Notes: a model not told the origin generated them from the sequence alone. A stretch of DNA of 64,000 bases from Pyxidicoccus parkwaysis (GCF_017301735.1 NZ_CP071090.1:8732001-8796000); one strand, 5' to 3'; shown: positions 51,961 through 60,681, counted from the first letter of the stretch. A program made the numbers and translations.

Positions 51961-53063
51961 ACGGGCCGCCCGTCGATGTCGCCATCGTCGGCGGCGGCCC
52001 CGCGGGTGCGGCGGCCGCGCTGACGCTGCTCGGCCATGGGCGCGGCGTCCTCGTCCTCGAGCAGTCACGCTACGCGCCTCCCCGGTTCGGGGAGACCGTC
52101 GCGCCGCCAGCCGAGCCACTGCTGCGCCGCCTCGATGCCTGGACCTCCGTCAGCCCCGACATGCTTCCGTGTGGCGGCGTCGACTCGGCCTGGCATGCCG
52201 ATGACCTGGTGGAGCGGGACACCCTCTGGGTCCCCGGCGGGCTGGGGTGGCACGTCGAGCGGGCGCGCTGGGACGAAGCCCTCATCCGTCTCGCCGAGCG
52301 CCGTGGCGCCATGCTCGTCACCGGCTGCCGAGTCACCGGCGTGAGCGTGGTGGCGGGCGGAGGCTGGCGCGTCCACGCGGGCGGGACGACATGGCACGCA
52401 CGCTTCCTGGTGGATGCGACCGGGCGCCGGGCGGAGCTCGCCCGACGCGTGGGAGGACACCCGCGCTCCGCCGGAAGCGAGGTCGCCCTGGCCGGCCGCT
52501 GGTCCGGAGCGCCGGACAGGGAGACGCGGCTGCTCGTCGAGGCAACCCCCGGTGGGTGGTGGTACCTCGCCCCCACCCCCACTCACCGCGTCGCCTGCCT
52601 GGTGAGTGACTCCGAGGCCCTGCGAGAGCTTCGGCCCCCACCCCTCGCATGGCGCCGGGAGCTGGCGCGGACCCGGCACGTCCGCGAGCGCGCCCCCGCG
52701 GCAGCGCCGGCACTCCGGGGCGTCAGGGTCGAATGGAGATGGCTCGAGCCATGTGCCGGGACGGGATGGCTGGCCGTGGGAGATGCCGCGTCGACGCGGG
52801 ACATCCTGTCGGGCGGCGGCATGGTCGCGGCCCTCCAGAGCGGCATCAGCGGGGCGGAGACGGCCGAGCAATATCTGAGAGGCGCCGCGGACGCGCTGTC
52901 CCGGCATGTGACGCGTGAGCGGCGGCGGTTCCTGGCGCACGTGCGGCAGAGCGCGGCGTGGCAGCTGGGCCACCGCTGGCCCGCCGCCGGTTACTGGGAG
53001 CGCCGGACCCGCGCGGCGGAGGCGGTCATCCGTCACCTGGAGGGAACCGCTGGGAGCTCATGA
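51957..53063 (+). CDS. lodB: LodB-like flavoprotein required for LodA maturation
   Basis: A 368-residue FAD-dependent protein starting at GTG 51957, overlapping the lodA stop as GTGA. The Rossmann motif is VDVAIVGGGPAGAAAALTLLG, with the later GWLAVGDAASTRDILSGGGM as second FAD contact. RFGETVAPPAEPLLRRL is characteristic of the tryptophan-halogenase-like/LodB group. In Marinomonas, LodB is needed to form the cysteine tryptophylquinone of LodA. The invariable pairing of these genes supports the same role here. Confidence 0.9.
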   Translation: MNGPPVDVAIVGGGPAGAAAALTLLGHGRGVLVLEQSRYAPPRFGETVAPPAEPLLRRLDAWTSVSPDMLPCGGVDSAWHADDLVERDTLWVPGGLGWHVERARWDEALIRLAERRGAMLVTGCRVTGVSVVAGGGWRVHAGGTTWHARFLVDATGRRAELARRVGGHPRSAGSEVALAGRWSGAPDRETRLLVEATPGGWWYLAPTPTHRVACLVSDSEALRELRPPPLAWRRELARTRHVRERAPAAAPALRGVRVEWRWLEPCAGTGWLAVGDAASTRDILSGGGMVAALQSGISGAETAEQYLRGAADALSRHVTRERRRFLAHVRQSAAWQLGHRWPAAGYWERRTRAAEAVIRHLEGTAGSS

Positions 53064-53075
53064 AGCTCCGCGCCC

Positions 53076-54002
53076 TCAGGGTGGCGTGGGCGCGAAGTCC
53101 GGGCCGAGCAGGAACGAGAGCTGGCGCTCCACCTTGAAGGTCACGGCTTCTCCGTCTTCACGCGTCGCGGTGAGCCGCTCGCCCGCCTTGAGCCGCGCAC
53201 CCGCTTCGTTCTTGCGTCCGGTCAGCCGCAGCACCGGCAGCTTCTCCCCGGTCCTCGGCACGGGCCGCTCCAGGGACACCTTCACCACCTGGTCGAAGTC
53301 CGGCGCGCGAGACAGCGGATGCACGAGGAACACCCCGCATCCCGTGCTCAGGACGAAGTAGCTCAACTCGGGAAGCGCCTGCGCATCGGCATCCAGTTGC
53401 TGCGCGTACAGCACGCCTTCTACCTGCACCGTGGCGCCTCGGAACAACTCCTGGCGCTGCTCCGTATCCTCGACGTTGCCCCGGAAGATGGTGGCCCGGA
53501 ACTGCTTCAGCCGCCCCGCGACCAGGTCGTTCAGGTCGAAGGACTCGGGCATCATCGTGTACATGCCGTCCGAGAAGTCCTGGGAGGCTGTCACCCCCGG
53601 GTGCTTCACCGAGACCACCATCAGCACCTGCATGTTGTGCACGGCACTGTCGAACATGGGGACGTGCGAGGCGTACAGCAGCCCGTCCGAGCCAAAGAGC
53701 ACCATGGTGTGCACCCCAATCCGCGGGCCCGCACCACTCCGCTGACGCAGGCGGGGGGAGTCCGTGGAAGGAGGCTGCGCCATGCTGGAGTGCCCGGACC
53801 CGGCGTCGCCAGGGGACTGTTCGCGAGCGGCCCACGCGGGAGCAGCCCACGCGGCGGCCAGCATGCCCAGGGCCACCAGGGCCCGTGCGGCCCGATGGGC
53901 CGGCGCATGCCTCCACCCTCCCCGCTTCCGCTCCGAGGCCGCTTGTTTCCCCTGGCCTCGTCGCGGGTCATGGCCCTGCATCGCTGAAGTGGCGGTCTTC
54001 AC
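53076..54002 (-). CDS. Secreted hypothetical protein
   Basis: A 308-residue protein. I chose GTG 54002 because GAGGGGGA lies just upstream; ATG 53981 is a second option. A long basic N-region is followed by a signal-peptide core (ALVALGMLAAAWAAPAWAA) near residues 45-63. The mature domain begins after a Ser/Pro/Gly linker with RIGVHTMVLFGSDGLLYASHVPMF, and goes on with FDLNDLVAGRLKQFRATIFRGN and PELSYFVLSTGCGVFLVHPL. I cannot name the family, though the opening resembles secreted myxobacterial proteins with a VxxxGxxGLYxSHxPM motif. It is convergent with lodB, 12 nt apart. Confidence 0.75.
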   Translation of the reverse strand: MKTATSAMQGHDPRRGQGKQAASERKRGGWRHAPAHRAARALVALGMLAAAWAAPAWAAREQSPGDAGSGHSSMAQPPSTDSPRLRQRSGAGPRIGVHTMVLFGSDGLLYASHVPMFDSAVHNMQVLMVVSVKHPGVTASQDFSDGMYTMMPESFDLNDLVAGRLKQFRATIFRGNVEDTEQRQELFRGATVQVEGVLYAQQLDADAQALPELSYFVLSTGCGVFLVHPLSRAPDFDQVVKVSLERPVPRTGEKLPVLRLTGRKNEAGARLKAGERLTATREDGEAVTFKVERQLSFLLGPDFAPTPP

Positions 54003-54406
54003 GGCTTCCCCCTCGGCCCGCCCGGTGGCACGAGCCCTCGTCCGGCGCTCGCCTTCGCGAGCCGCACCCGCATCACCGCAACGGTGGGCATATGGAGGAA
54101 GGGGAACAAGTCTGGCGAGGCAAGGGAGCAGCGGGCTCCGGAGCACCCGCCTGGACTGGACCGCGGACCTCGCCCACCGGCCATGGTCCCCCGCTCCCTT
54201 CTGGGAGAGAGCGGGGTGGACCTTCGAGGCGAAGTCCCGCTCCACGTACCGGGGCAGAAGGATGCCACCTCACCGGAGCGCTCCTCCTGAGGAGACCGTG
54301 GCGCCCGCACACGACATCCGGTGTCCGTGGCCCTCCGCTTCGCCGGAGCCTCGGGCCCTCCGCCCCGTTGGGCCCCGTGCCCGGGACGGGGTAGCGTTCC
54401 GGCAGC
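54003..54406. other. Divergent intergenic region with an imperfect palindrome
   Basis: This 404-bp region lies between the secreted protein gene and the AraC-type regulator. It contains an imperfect inverted repeat around 54308-54331 (CACGACA, TCCGG, TGTCCGTG), a possible regulator site. No gene is supported; open frames there have shadow-type composition. Confidence 0.4.
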
Positions 54407-55456
54407 GTGGAGACGGCGACCCCACTCAAGCCTCCGACGGACGTCCGGTCCCAGCTCGTGGGGCCGCTGCTTACGTACTTGCGTGCGACGGGGCATGACC
54501 CCGCGCCGCTGGTGGAGCGCTTCGGCCTGCCCGCCAACGCCGCGTCCCTGCCCGAGGTCAGCCTCCCGCTCACCACGCTGCACGCCTTCCTCGACGCCGC
54601 GGAGTCCCTCTCCGGCGACGCGTTCCTCGGCCTGCACGTGGCGCAGCGGGTGCCGCGCGGCACCTACGGCCTCGTGGAGTACATCGCCCGGGCCTCGGCC
54701 ACCGTGCGCGACACCTTCCGCTCGCTGGCCCGGTACATGGCGCTGCTGGAGCCCGCGTGGCGCGCGTCCTTCCGCGACGAGGACGACGGCGGCGGCACCT
54801 TCGCCTACGGCATCCCCGGCGAGCCTCTGGCCTATGGCCGTCACGCCAGCGAGTACGGCCTCGCCCTCTTCGTCCACGTGGGCCGCCAGCTCACCGAGCG
54901 CCACTTGAGCCCGCGCGCCGTCGCCTTCGCCCACCCCGCGCCCGCGGACATCCGCCCCCTGGTGGAGCACTTCGGCGTCACGCCCGTCTTCGGAGGAGGC
55001 CTCAACTCCCTGACCATGGACGCGGCCACGCTGGACACGCCCGTCGTGGGCGCCGACCCCGTCCTCCTCTCCGTGCTGGAGCGCGCCGCCGGGACGCCCC
55101 CGGCCGCCACCCCTCCGCCCGAGCCGCCGGTGCCCGACTTCGTCCACCGCGTGCGCGAGGCCATCCGCGCCTTCCTGCGCGAGGGGGCACCGCAGGTGGG
55201 AGACGTGGCGAAGGGGCTCCACGTCAGCCTCCGCACCCTCCAGCGCCGCCTCACCGAGCACGGCACCTCCTTCCAGGACGAGGTCGACACGGTGCGCCGT
55301 GAGCTGTCCTTCCAGTACCTGAAGGACGCGCACCTGGGCGTGAGCGAGGTGGCCTTCCTCCTCGGCTACGCGGAGCTGAGCACCTTCGACCGCGCCTTCA
55401 AGCGGTGGACGGGGATGACGCCCCGCGTCTGGCGCGAGGGAACCGAGGGCGGCTGA
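54407..55456 (+). CDS. AraC-family transcriptional regulator (Arabinose_bd type N-terminus)
   Basis: A 349-residue regulator starting at GTG 54407. The N-terminal domain (residues ~10-210) matches the Arabinose_bd type found in OruR/ArgR-like regulators: LVERFGLP, LHAFLDAAESLSGDAFLGLHVAQRVPRGTYGLVEY, and PADIRPLVEHFGVTPVFG. The C-terminal double helix-turn-helix is GDVAKGLHVSLRTLQRRLTEHGTSFQD followed by GVSEVAFLLGYAELSTFDRAFKRWTGMTPR, a full AraC signature. The ligand is unknown. It lies upstream of two membrane-protein genes on the same strand and may control them. Confidence 0.92.
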   Translation: METATPLKPPTDVRSQLVGPLLTYLRATGHDPAPLVERFGLPANAASLPEVSLPLTTLHAFLDAAESLSGDAFLGLHVAQRVPRGTYGLVEYIARASATVRDTFRSLARYMALLEPAWRASFRDEDDGGGTFAYGIPGEPLAYGRHASEYGLALFVHVGRQLTERHLSPRAVAFAHPAPADIRPLVEHFGVTPVFGGGLNSLTMDAATLDTPVVGADPVLLSVLERAAGTPPAATPPPEPPVPDFVHRVREAIRAFLREGAPQVGDVAKGLHVSLRTLQRRLTEHGTSFQDEVDTVRRELSFQYLKDAHLGVSEVAFLLGYAELSTFDRAFKRWTGMTPRVWREGTEGG

Positions 55457-55584
55457 GACTCGGACTGGCGTCCGGTGCGGGAAGGATGGCGTCCGCTGCC
55501 AGGAGATTGGCGCGCGCGGCCAGGAAAGCTGGCGCCACTTCACCTACCGTACACGTCTTGCAGTCCTTTTCCCCCGGAGGACAC

Positions 55585-56073
55585 ATGCTCAAGCCCCACG
55601 TGGTGGCCCTGTTCGACGAGTACTACTCCTCGCACCAGCACCCCACCAACCGCCTCACGCACAAGATTGCAATCCCTCTCATCGTCCTCCACATCGTGGC
55701 GATGCTGGACTGGGTGAAGCTGGCGACGGTGCCGGCGCTGCCGGGCGGAGTGCTGACGCTGGGGATGCTGTCCCTGGTGACGACCGCCATCTGGTACCTG
55801 CGAGCGGACGTGAAGCTGGGACTCATCGTGATGGCGTTCATGGTCGCGTGCATCCCCGTGGGTCGCATGCTGCCGATGTGGAGCGTGGTGGCCATCGCCG
55901 TCTTCGCGTGGCTGGTGCAGCTCGCCGGGCACGCCGTCTGGGAGAAGAAGTCGCCCTCGTTCCTCACCAACCTCGTGCACGCGCTGGTGGGCCCGCTATT
56001 CTTCGTGGCGGTGCTCTCCGGGGACTACGTCCTCAAGCCCGTGCCGCCGGCCGCCGAGCCGGCTCGTGCCTGA
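55585..56073 (+). CDS. Mpo1-like (DUF962) membrane protein, first copy
   Basis: A 162-residue protein starting at ATG 55585, GGAGG 4 nt upstream. FDEYYSSHQHPTNRLTHKIAIPLIVLHIVAML is the DUF962/YGL010w start, with the conserved His residues; the H of QLAGHAVWEKKSPS and LVGPLFFVA near the end also match. Four or five hydrophobic helices cover most of the chain. Yeast Mpo1 is an Fe(II)-dependent dioxygenase in alpha-oxidation of 2-hydroxy fatty acids; bacterial roles are largely unknown. A second copy follows 3 nt after its stop. Confidence 0.85.
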   Translation: MLKPHVVALFDEYYSSHQHPTNRLTHKIAIPLIVLHIVAMLDWVKLATVPALPGGVLTLGMLSLVTTAIWYLRADVKLGLIVMAFMVACIPVGRMLPMWSVVAIAVFAWLVQLAGHAVWEKKSPSFLTNLVHALVGPLFFVAVLSGDYVLKPVPPAAEPARA

Positions 56074-56076
56074 ACC

Positions 56077-56592
56077 ATGAGCTTCGCTGACAAGATGCGC
56101 GTCTGGATGCCCCTGCACGAGAACGGCGTGAGCCGCGCCGCGCACTTCGTGGGGGCGTACATGTTCACCTTCGCCCTGCTGGTGCCGCTGTGCCTCGTGC
56201 GCGTGCCGGTGGGCGGAGTGGAAATCACCGCGGCGCATGCGCTGGTGGTAGCCGTGGCGCTCTACGCCGTCTCGTTGGAGTGGACGGCGGGGCTGCTGAT
56301 GGCGCTGCCCCTGGTGCCCACGCTCGTCGCCGCACAGTCCGTGGCGGCCCTGCCGGGCAGCACCGCCGCCGCCGTGGCCGTGGGTGTCATGGTGGTGCGC
56401 TTCGCGCTCGTCGTGGGCGCGCACGTCGTCTTCGAGAAGAAGACCCACGGCCTGTCCCTGGGCGGGCCGCTGCTGTTCTTCATCGAGCCCGTGTACCTGC
56501 TCACGCTCGCCCTGTTCGCCATGGGGCTGAAGCGAGACCTGCACGCCCGGGCGACGGCGGGTGGCACTCCCGCCGCGCGGCTGGCGGCGTGA
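56077..56592 (+). CDS. Mpo1-like (DUF962) membrane protein, second copy
   Basis: A 171-residue protein, tandem paralog of the preceding gene. MRVWMPLHENGVSRAAHFVGAYMF keeps the His-x-Asn-x3-Arg-x2-His pattern; VGAHVVFEKKTHGLSLGGPLLFFIEPV near the C-terminus parallels AGHAVWEKK of the first copy. Five hydrophobic segments are visible. The pair is almost certainly co-transcribed (3 nt between genes). Divergence between the copies is large, so they may form a heteromer or have different substrates. Confidence 0.82.
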   Translation: MSFADKMRVWMPLHENGVSRAAHFVGAYMFTFALLVPLCLVRVPVGGVEITAAHALVVAVALYAVSLEWTAGLLMALPLVPTLVAAQSVAALPGSTAAAVAVGVMVVRFALVVGAHVVFEKKTHGLSLGGPLLFFIEPVYLLTLALFAMGLKRDLHARATAGGTPAARLAA

Positions 56593-56637
56593 CGGACTGA
56601 ACGAAGCGGCTCGCAGACACCCGCGAGTTGCACAAGC

Positions 56638-56672
56638 ACGGGCCGCGTCCACAGTGCGTGGATGCGGCCCGT
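56638..56672. terminator. Terminator hairpin, first of a duplicated pair
   Basis: Stem ACGGGCCGC-G-TCCAC (56638-56652) with GTGGA-T-GCGGCCCGT (56658-56672), a single internal mismatch and loop AGTGC, followed by AGCGTTTC. It lies 46 nt after the Mpo1-like pair. The same hairpin recurs about 150 bp further on. Confidence 0.7.
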
Positions 56673-56785
56673 AGCGTTTCAGGCGAGAGCCCCGTCGCGA
56701 GAGCCCACCGCGACGCCAATCGAAACGGCCGAATGAGCGTGGCAGCGTGAAGGGCTGGGCGCGACACAGCTCGCGAGGCTGAAGA

Positions 56786-56822
56786 CACGGGCCGCGTCCA
56801 CGCTGTGTGGATGCGGCCCGTG
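56786..56822. terminator. Terminator hairpin, second copy
   Basis: Stem CACGGGCCGC-G-TCCAC (56786-56801) with GTGGA-T-GCGGCCCGTG (56807-56822), loop GCTGT, then ACGTTTTT, a proper T-run on the plus strand. Its stem is nearly identical to the first copy including the internal mismatch. It lies just beyond the 3' end of the adenylate cyclase gene and may end transcription from both sides. Confidence 0.75.
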
Positions 56823-56844
56823 ACGTTTTTCGGGAGGAACGCGG

Positions 56845-58176
56845 CTACGTCGCCGTGGCCACCTGGAGGACGGGCTGCGCCTCTTCCGTCGCGGGGAGCC
56901 GGCCTTGGAGCGTGTAGACGACCACCGCCTCGCGCCGGCCCTTCACGTGCGTCTCCGTCAGGCGCGTCCCGGCGAAGCGCCCACCGCCCTGCCTCCAGGT
57001 GCTCTCGCTGACGAGGATGTCCACGCCGTGCGCCTTGGTGAGCCCCTCCACGCGAGAGGCCAGGTTCACCGCGTCGCCGATGACGGTGTACTCGTGCTGC
57101 TCCGCGCCCCCGAGCATGCCCGCCGCCACCACGCCGGTGTGCAGGCCGATGCCGATGCGCAGCCGGGGCAGGCCCTGCTGCTCGCGGTGCGCGTTCAGTT
57201 CCTCCAGCCGCGCCCGCATGTCGAGCGCCGCGCGCATGGCCAGCTCCGCGTGGTCATCGCGGTGGTCCGGCACGCCCCAGCACGCCAGCATCCCGTCCCC
57301 GAGGAACTTGTTCACGATGCCATCGCGCGCCATCACGATTTGCGACATGTGCCCGAAGTAGTCGTCCAGCAACTCCAGCACCTGGCGCGGCTGGAGCGTC
57401 TCGCTCAGCGAGGTGAAGTCGCGGATGTCGCTGAAGAGGATGGTGACCTCGCGCTGCACCGGCTCCAGTGACACGTCCCCGAGCTGCATCACCCGCTCCA
57501 CCACCTGCTTGGGCAGGAAGCGGGACAGGCCGTCGCGGCGGCGCAGGTTGAGGAACATGCCGCTCACGTCCGCGTTCGTCCGGGCGATGAGCGCACCCAG
57601 CGCCACATAGCAGGAGACGACGAAGCAGACGCGCGCCGGAGAGCCGTGCCCTGTCACGCCCGCGAGCACCGCGTACGCCACCGAGGACAGCGTCGTGGAC
57701 AGCAGCACGTGCAGCCACGAGTACCGCGCCACCGAGAAGGCCAGCACCAGGCCCAGGCTCCCGGCGAGCATGCCCGCGTCGAACTGGCCCGTATGCGTCC
57801 ACGTGTGCCAGGCCATGTACGAGAAGAAGCTGGTGTCCAGCGCCGTCGTGGGCAGCGGGAACCACTGGGCCCGCTTCGGAGCCGGCTTCTGGCCGCGCAG
57901 CACGATGATGGCGGACACGGAGAACAGCCCGTACCCGGCAATGGCCAGCCCGCGCCACCAATCCATCACCGGCACGTAGGGCTCGACGGACAGCTTCGGG
58001 ATGAGGCCCTGGCTGATGGACATCAACACCAGCACGCAGAGGCGGAGGAGGGCCACGCGGCGCTCGCCTCGCAGCGAGTTCTCCGCCAGCACCCGCTCCT
58101 CGTTGGCGCGGCTCTGGGAGAAGCGGGCCACCGTGGACTCACGGCCCTTTCCATGGCGCTTGTCGCGTCGGCGCAT
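56845..58176 (-). CDS. Class III adenylate/guanylate cyclase with membrane N-terminus
   Basis: A 443-residue protein; ATG 58176 has AAGGAG about 9 nt upstream (a TTG at 58206 is possible but less supported). Residues ~40-215 contain about six hydrophobic helices. The C-terminal catalytic domain has the metal Asp in ILFSDIRDFTSLSE, the second in KFLGDGMLACWG (with its Lys), the base-contacting region in EYTVIGDAVNLASRVEGL, and RIGIGLHTGVVAAGMLGG. K and D at these positions favour ATP, so cAMP is the likely product. A linker RRDGLSRFLPKQVVERVM, typical of membrane cyclases, precedes the domain. It ends against the twin terminators. Confidence 0.92.
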   Translation of the reverse strand: MRRRDKRHGKGRESTVARFSQSRANEERVLAENSLRGERRVALLRLCVLVLMSISQGLIPKLSVEPYVPVMDWWRGLAIAGYGLFSVSAIIVLRGQKPAPKRAQWFPLPTTALDTSFFSYMAWHTWTHTGQFDAGMLAGSLGLVLAFSVARYSWLHVLLSTTLSSVAYAVLAGVTGHGSPARVCFVVSCYVALGALIARTNADVSGMFLNLRRRDGLSRFLPKQVVERVMQLGDVSLEPVQREVTILFSDIRDFTSLSETLQPRQVLELLDDYFGHMSQIVMARDGIVNKFLGDGMLACWGVPDHRDDHAELAMRAALDMRARLEELNAHREQQGLPRLRIGIGLHTGVVAAGMLGGAEQHEYTVIGDAVNLASRVEGLTKAHGVDILVSESTWRQGGGRFAGTRLTETHVKGRREAVVVYTLQGRLPATEEAQPVLQVATAT

Positions 58177-58202
58177 GATGACGTGCTCCTTCAAGGCCCC
58201 AC

Positions 58203-59198
58203 TCAATGGAAGCGCAGCGCGCCGGTGGCCCGCAGCTCGCCCACGGGCTCGCCCCGGGTGGTGCGTTGCACCGGCGCCTCATGGTGCCCCAACCCCGGCA
58301 GCGGAAGCGACAGGCCCCGCCGCTCGGCCACCTGCCGCAGCACCGACAGCAGCGCGGGCGGCGAGCAGCGGCCGTCTCCGTCCTCCACCTTCAGCGCCAC
58401 GCCCAGTCCCAGCGCCGGCAGCGCCGCGCAGTAGATGCCGTCCGCGCCCACCTTCACCACCACCGCGCCTCGCGCCGCCGTCATGATGTCCGTGCACGGA
58501 CGGCCCGTGCCCGCCACCATTTCCGGGTGCGCCACCATGGCCTCTCGCAGCCGCCGCGCCGCGGGCTCCGTCGAGATTCCGAAGCGCGCGTAGGAGGTGG
58601 CCATGGCGCGCAGGGACAGCGCGAAACACACCGCCGTGCAGCCATCCACGCCCAGCCTCACCGCGTCGCGCGATTGGCTCGTCCAGCGCAGCACCTCCGT
58701 GAGCGCGCGCTCCTGCACCGGATGGCCGGCGCGCTCGTAGCCCTGCGTGGCCCAGCCGTGGTGCCGTGCCAGCGCGAGCATGCCGGCGTGCTTGCCCGAG
58801 CAGTTGCTCCAGCGAGGAGTGATGACGACGCCCGCGCGCAGCGCCTCGTCCGCGACGGCCAGGGACAGCGGCGGGTGCGGACCGCAGGCGAGCTGGTGCT
58901 CCTCGCAGCCGCACGCGCGCAGCATGGACGCCGCGAGCGCCCGGTGCATCGGCTCACTCGAGTTGGAGCCACACGCCAGCGCCAATTCGCGCGGGCCGAA
59001 GCCGTAGTGGTCCGCCGCGCCGTCCTGCACGAGCGGCAGGGCCTGGAAGGGCTTGGCCGCGGAGCGCCACCAGGTGAAGCGCCCCGGGTCTCCCGCCTGT
59101 GCGACGAGCGTGCCCTCCGTGTCCACCACCGCGACGGACACGGCGTGGACGGACTCGACCAGTCCCGAGCGGAGGGCCTCGATGGTGAGCGTGGACAT
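58203..59198 (-). CDS. Asparaginase of the Rhizobium etli type II family
   Basis: A 331-residue asparaginase II-type protein (ReAII/ReAV family, unrelated to E. coli AnsB). The two SxxK motifs expected for this fold are visible: S46-AA-K49 in WWRSAAKPFQALP, and SNCSGKHAGML with C133 and K136, which bind zinc in the R. etli enzyme. ALACGSNSSEPMH and GTGRPCTDIM are further family motifs. It hydrolyses L-asparagine to aspartate and ammonia in the cytoplasm. The start at ATG 59198 has a weak ribosome-binding site; ATG 59243 is an alternative. The cyclase gene follows 26 nt downstream on the same strand. Confidence 0.88.
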   Translation of the reverse strand: MSTLTIEALRSGLVESVHAVSVAVVDTEGTLVAQAGDPGRFTWWRSAAKPFQALPLVQDGAADHYGFGPRELALACGSNSSEPMHRALAASMLRACGCEEHQLACGPHPPLSLAVADEALRAGVVITPRWSNCSGKHAGMLALARHHGWATQGYERAGHPVQERALTEVLRWTSQSRDAVRLGVDGCTAVCFALSLRAMATSYARFGISTEPAARRLREAMVAHPEMVAGTGRPCTDIMTAARGAVVVKVGADGIYCAALPALGLGVALKVEDGDGRCSPPALLSVLRQVAERRGLSLPLPGLGHHEAPVQRTTRGEPVGELRATGALRFH

Positions 59199-59398
59199 GG
59201 AAGGGCGCCATACCAGGACCGGCGCCGCTTTGCTCGGCTCCATCCCTCGCGCGGGCCGTCCGCCTCCCTGCCTGCTCCACCCTGGCAAGGTGCCCGGGTG
59301 AGACGAAGTGAACTGGCGCATGACGACGGCTTCCTGTTGAAGTCGCGCCCCTCGTCGCGGGTCGTCCCGCGCACACCTTCCGCCTGGAGGAAGCCGCC

Positions 59399-60133
59399 GT
59401 GGTCCGCCTCTTCGTTCCGTTGCCGGAGCCCGCCCCCGCCGAGGTGGAGCTGACCGGAGAACGCCGCCACTACCTCCTGCATGTGCTGCGCCTGGAAGCG
59501 GGCGACGCGCTGGAGGTCTTCGACGGCAGGGGCCGCGCCTTCGAGGCGCGCGTGGCGAGCGTGGACACGGAAGGCGTGCGCGTGACGCTCGGCACCGCGC
59601 GCGTGGCGCCTCCCCGCCGCGCGGTGAGCGTGCTGCAGGGACTGCCCAAGGGAGACAAGCTTGAGCTGGTGCTGCAGAAGGGCACGGAGCTGGGCGCCGC
59701 CGCGTTCCTCCCCGTGGCCACCGCGCGCAGCGTGGTGAAGCTGGAGCCGAAGCGCGCGGAGGAGCGCACCTCGCGGTGGACGAAGATTGTCGAGGAGGCC
59801 TCGCGCCAGTGCCGCCGCGACGACGTGCCGCGCGTGGAGACGCCGCGACCCCTCCTGGAGGCCGCGCGCGCGCTGGCGCCGGGCACGGTGGTGCTGGTGC
59901 TGGACGAGGAGGAGTCCGCGGTGCCGCTGGGCGAGGCCTTCCGGGCGGCGGGCCCGGGCACGCCGGTGGCGCTCGTCATCGGACCGGAGGGAGGGCTCGC
60001 GCGTGACGAGGTGGAAGCACTCGGCAAGCTGGGCGCACGCAACGTCACCCTGGGCAAGCGCATCCTGCGGACCGAGACGGCCGCCCTGGCGGCGCTCGCG
60101 GTGATGATGCACGTGGACGGAGAACTCGGATAG
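59399..60133 (+). CDS. rsmE: RsmE, 16S rRNA m3U1498 methyltransferase
   Basis: A 244-residue SPOUT methyltransferase starting at GTG 59399 with GGAGG 8 nt upstream. The N-terminal PUA-like domain has GERRHYLLHVLRLEAGD. The trefoil-knot SAM site shows VSVLQGLPKGDKLELVLQKGTELG, EEASRQCRRDDVPRV, VALVIGPEGGLARDEV and LGKRILRTETAALAAL, all diagnostic of RsmE. It methylates U1498 in the 16S rRNA. It stands alone with its own upstream region of 200 bp shared divergently with the asparaginase gene. Confidence 0.95.
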   Translation: MVRLFVPLPEPAPAEVELTGERRHYLLHVLRLEAGDALEVFDGRGRAFEARVASVDTEGVRVTLGTARVAPPRRAVSVLQGLPKGDKLELVLQKGTELGAAAFLPVATARSVVKLEPKRAEERTSRWTKIVEEASRQCRRDDVPRVETPRPLLEAARALAPGTVVLVLDEEESAVPLGEAFRAAGPGTPVALVIGPEGGLARDEVEALGKLGARNVTLGKRILRTETAALAALAVMMHVDGELG

Positions 60134-60246
60134 CGGGCGGGCAGGCGAACGCCCGGGCCCATCGGGTTCCCAATGTCGGATGGTGATTCCTAGGTTTCTG
60201 CCGTCTGGGACCTCATGGGGGTCCCCCCAAGACAGGAGAGACACTC

Positions 60247-60513
60247 ATGGGGATCATCGCATTCATCGTCATTGGCCTCATCGCGGGTCTCATCGCCCGC
60301 GCCATCCTCCCGGGGCGGCAGAGCATGGGCCTGGTGGCGACGACGCTGCTCGGCATGGTGGGCTCGCTCGTGGGCGGCCTGATTGGCTCGCTCTTCCAGC
60401 GTGACGGACATCTGTTCGACCTGCGCCCGTCAGGCATCATCATGTCGGTGATTGGCGCCATCGTCGTACTCATGCTGGTGGGGGCAGCGGGACGACGACG
60501 CGTCCATGCCTAG
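60247..60513 (+). CDS. GlsB/YeaQ/YmgE family stress-response membrane protein
   Basis: An 88-residue protein with three predicted membrane helices: IIAFIVIGLIAGLIARAILPG, GLVATTLLGMVGSLVGGLIGS and IIMSVIGAIVVLMLVGAAG. The AGxIARxxxPG and GxxxTxxLGxxGSxxGG motifs identify the transglycosylase-associated protein (GlsB/YeaQ) family, linked to general stress responses in many bacteria; the molecular role is unknown. GGAG lies about 8 nt before the ATG. A hairpin with a T-run at 60599-60620 probably ends its transcript. Confidence 0.9.
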   Translation: MGIIAFIVIGLIAGLIARAILPGRQSMGLVATTLLGMVGSLVGGLIGSLFQRDGHLFDLRPSGIIMSVIGAIVVLMLVGAAGRRRVHA

Positions 60514-60598
60514 GGGTGAAGCCACCCGCGCACGGAACGTCTCGAAGGGGACGTGCCACTGAAGACGTTGACGAGCCCCTGACGGTTCCTCAAGCAAG

Positions 60599-60620
60599 GA
60601 GCCTCGGGGGCTCGCACTTT
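60599..60620 (+). terminator. Terminator between the GlsB-type and RDD genes
   Basis: Stem GAGCC (60599-60603) and GGCTC (60609-60613) with loop TCGGG, followed by GCACTTTTCTT, one of the few clear T-runs in the window. Confidence 0.55.
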
Positions 60621-60681
60621 TCTTGCCCCCCGCGCGTGAACGCCTTTTCATGTGGATGTCGTTCATGCCGGGAGGAGTCCG

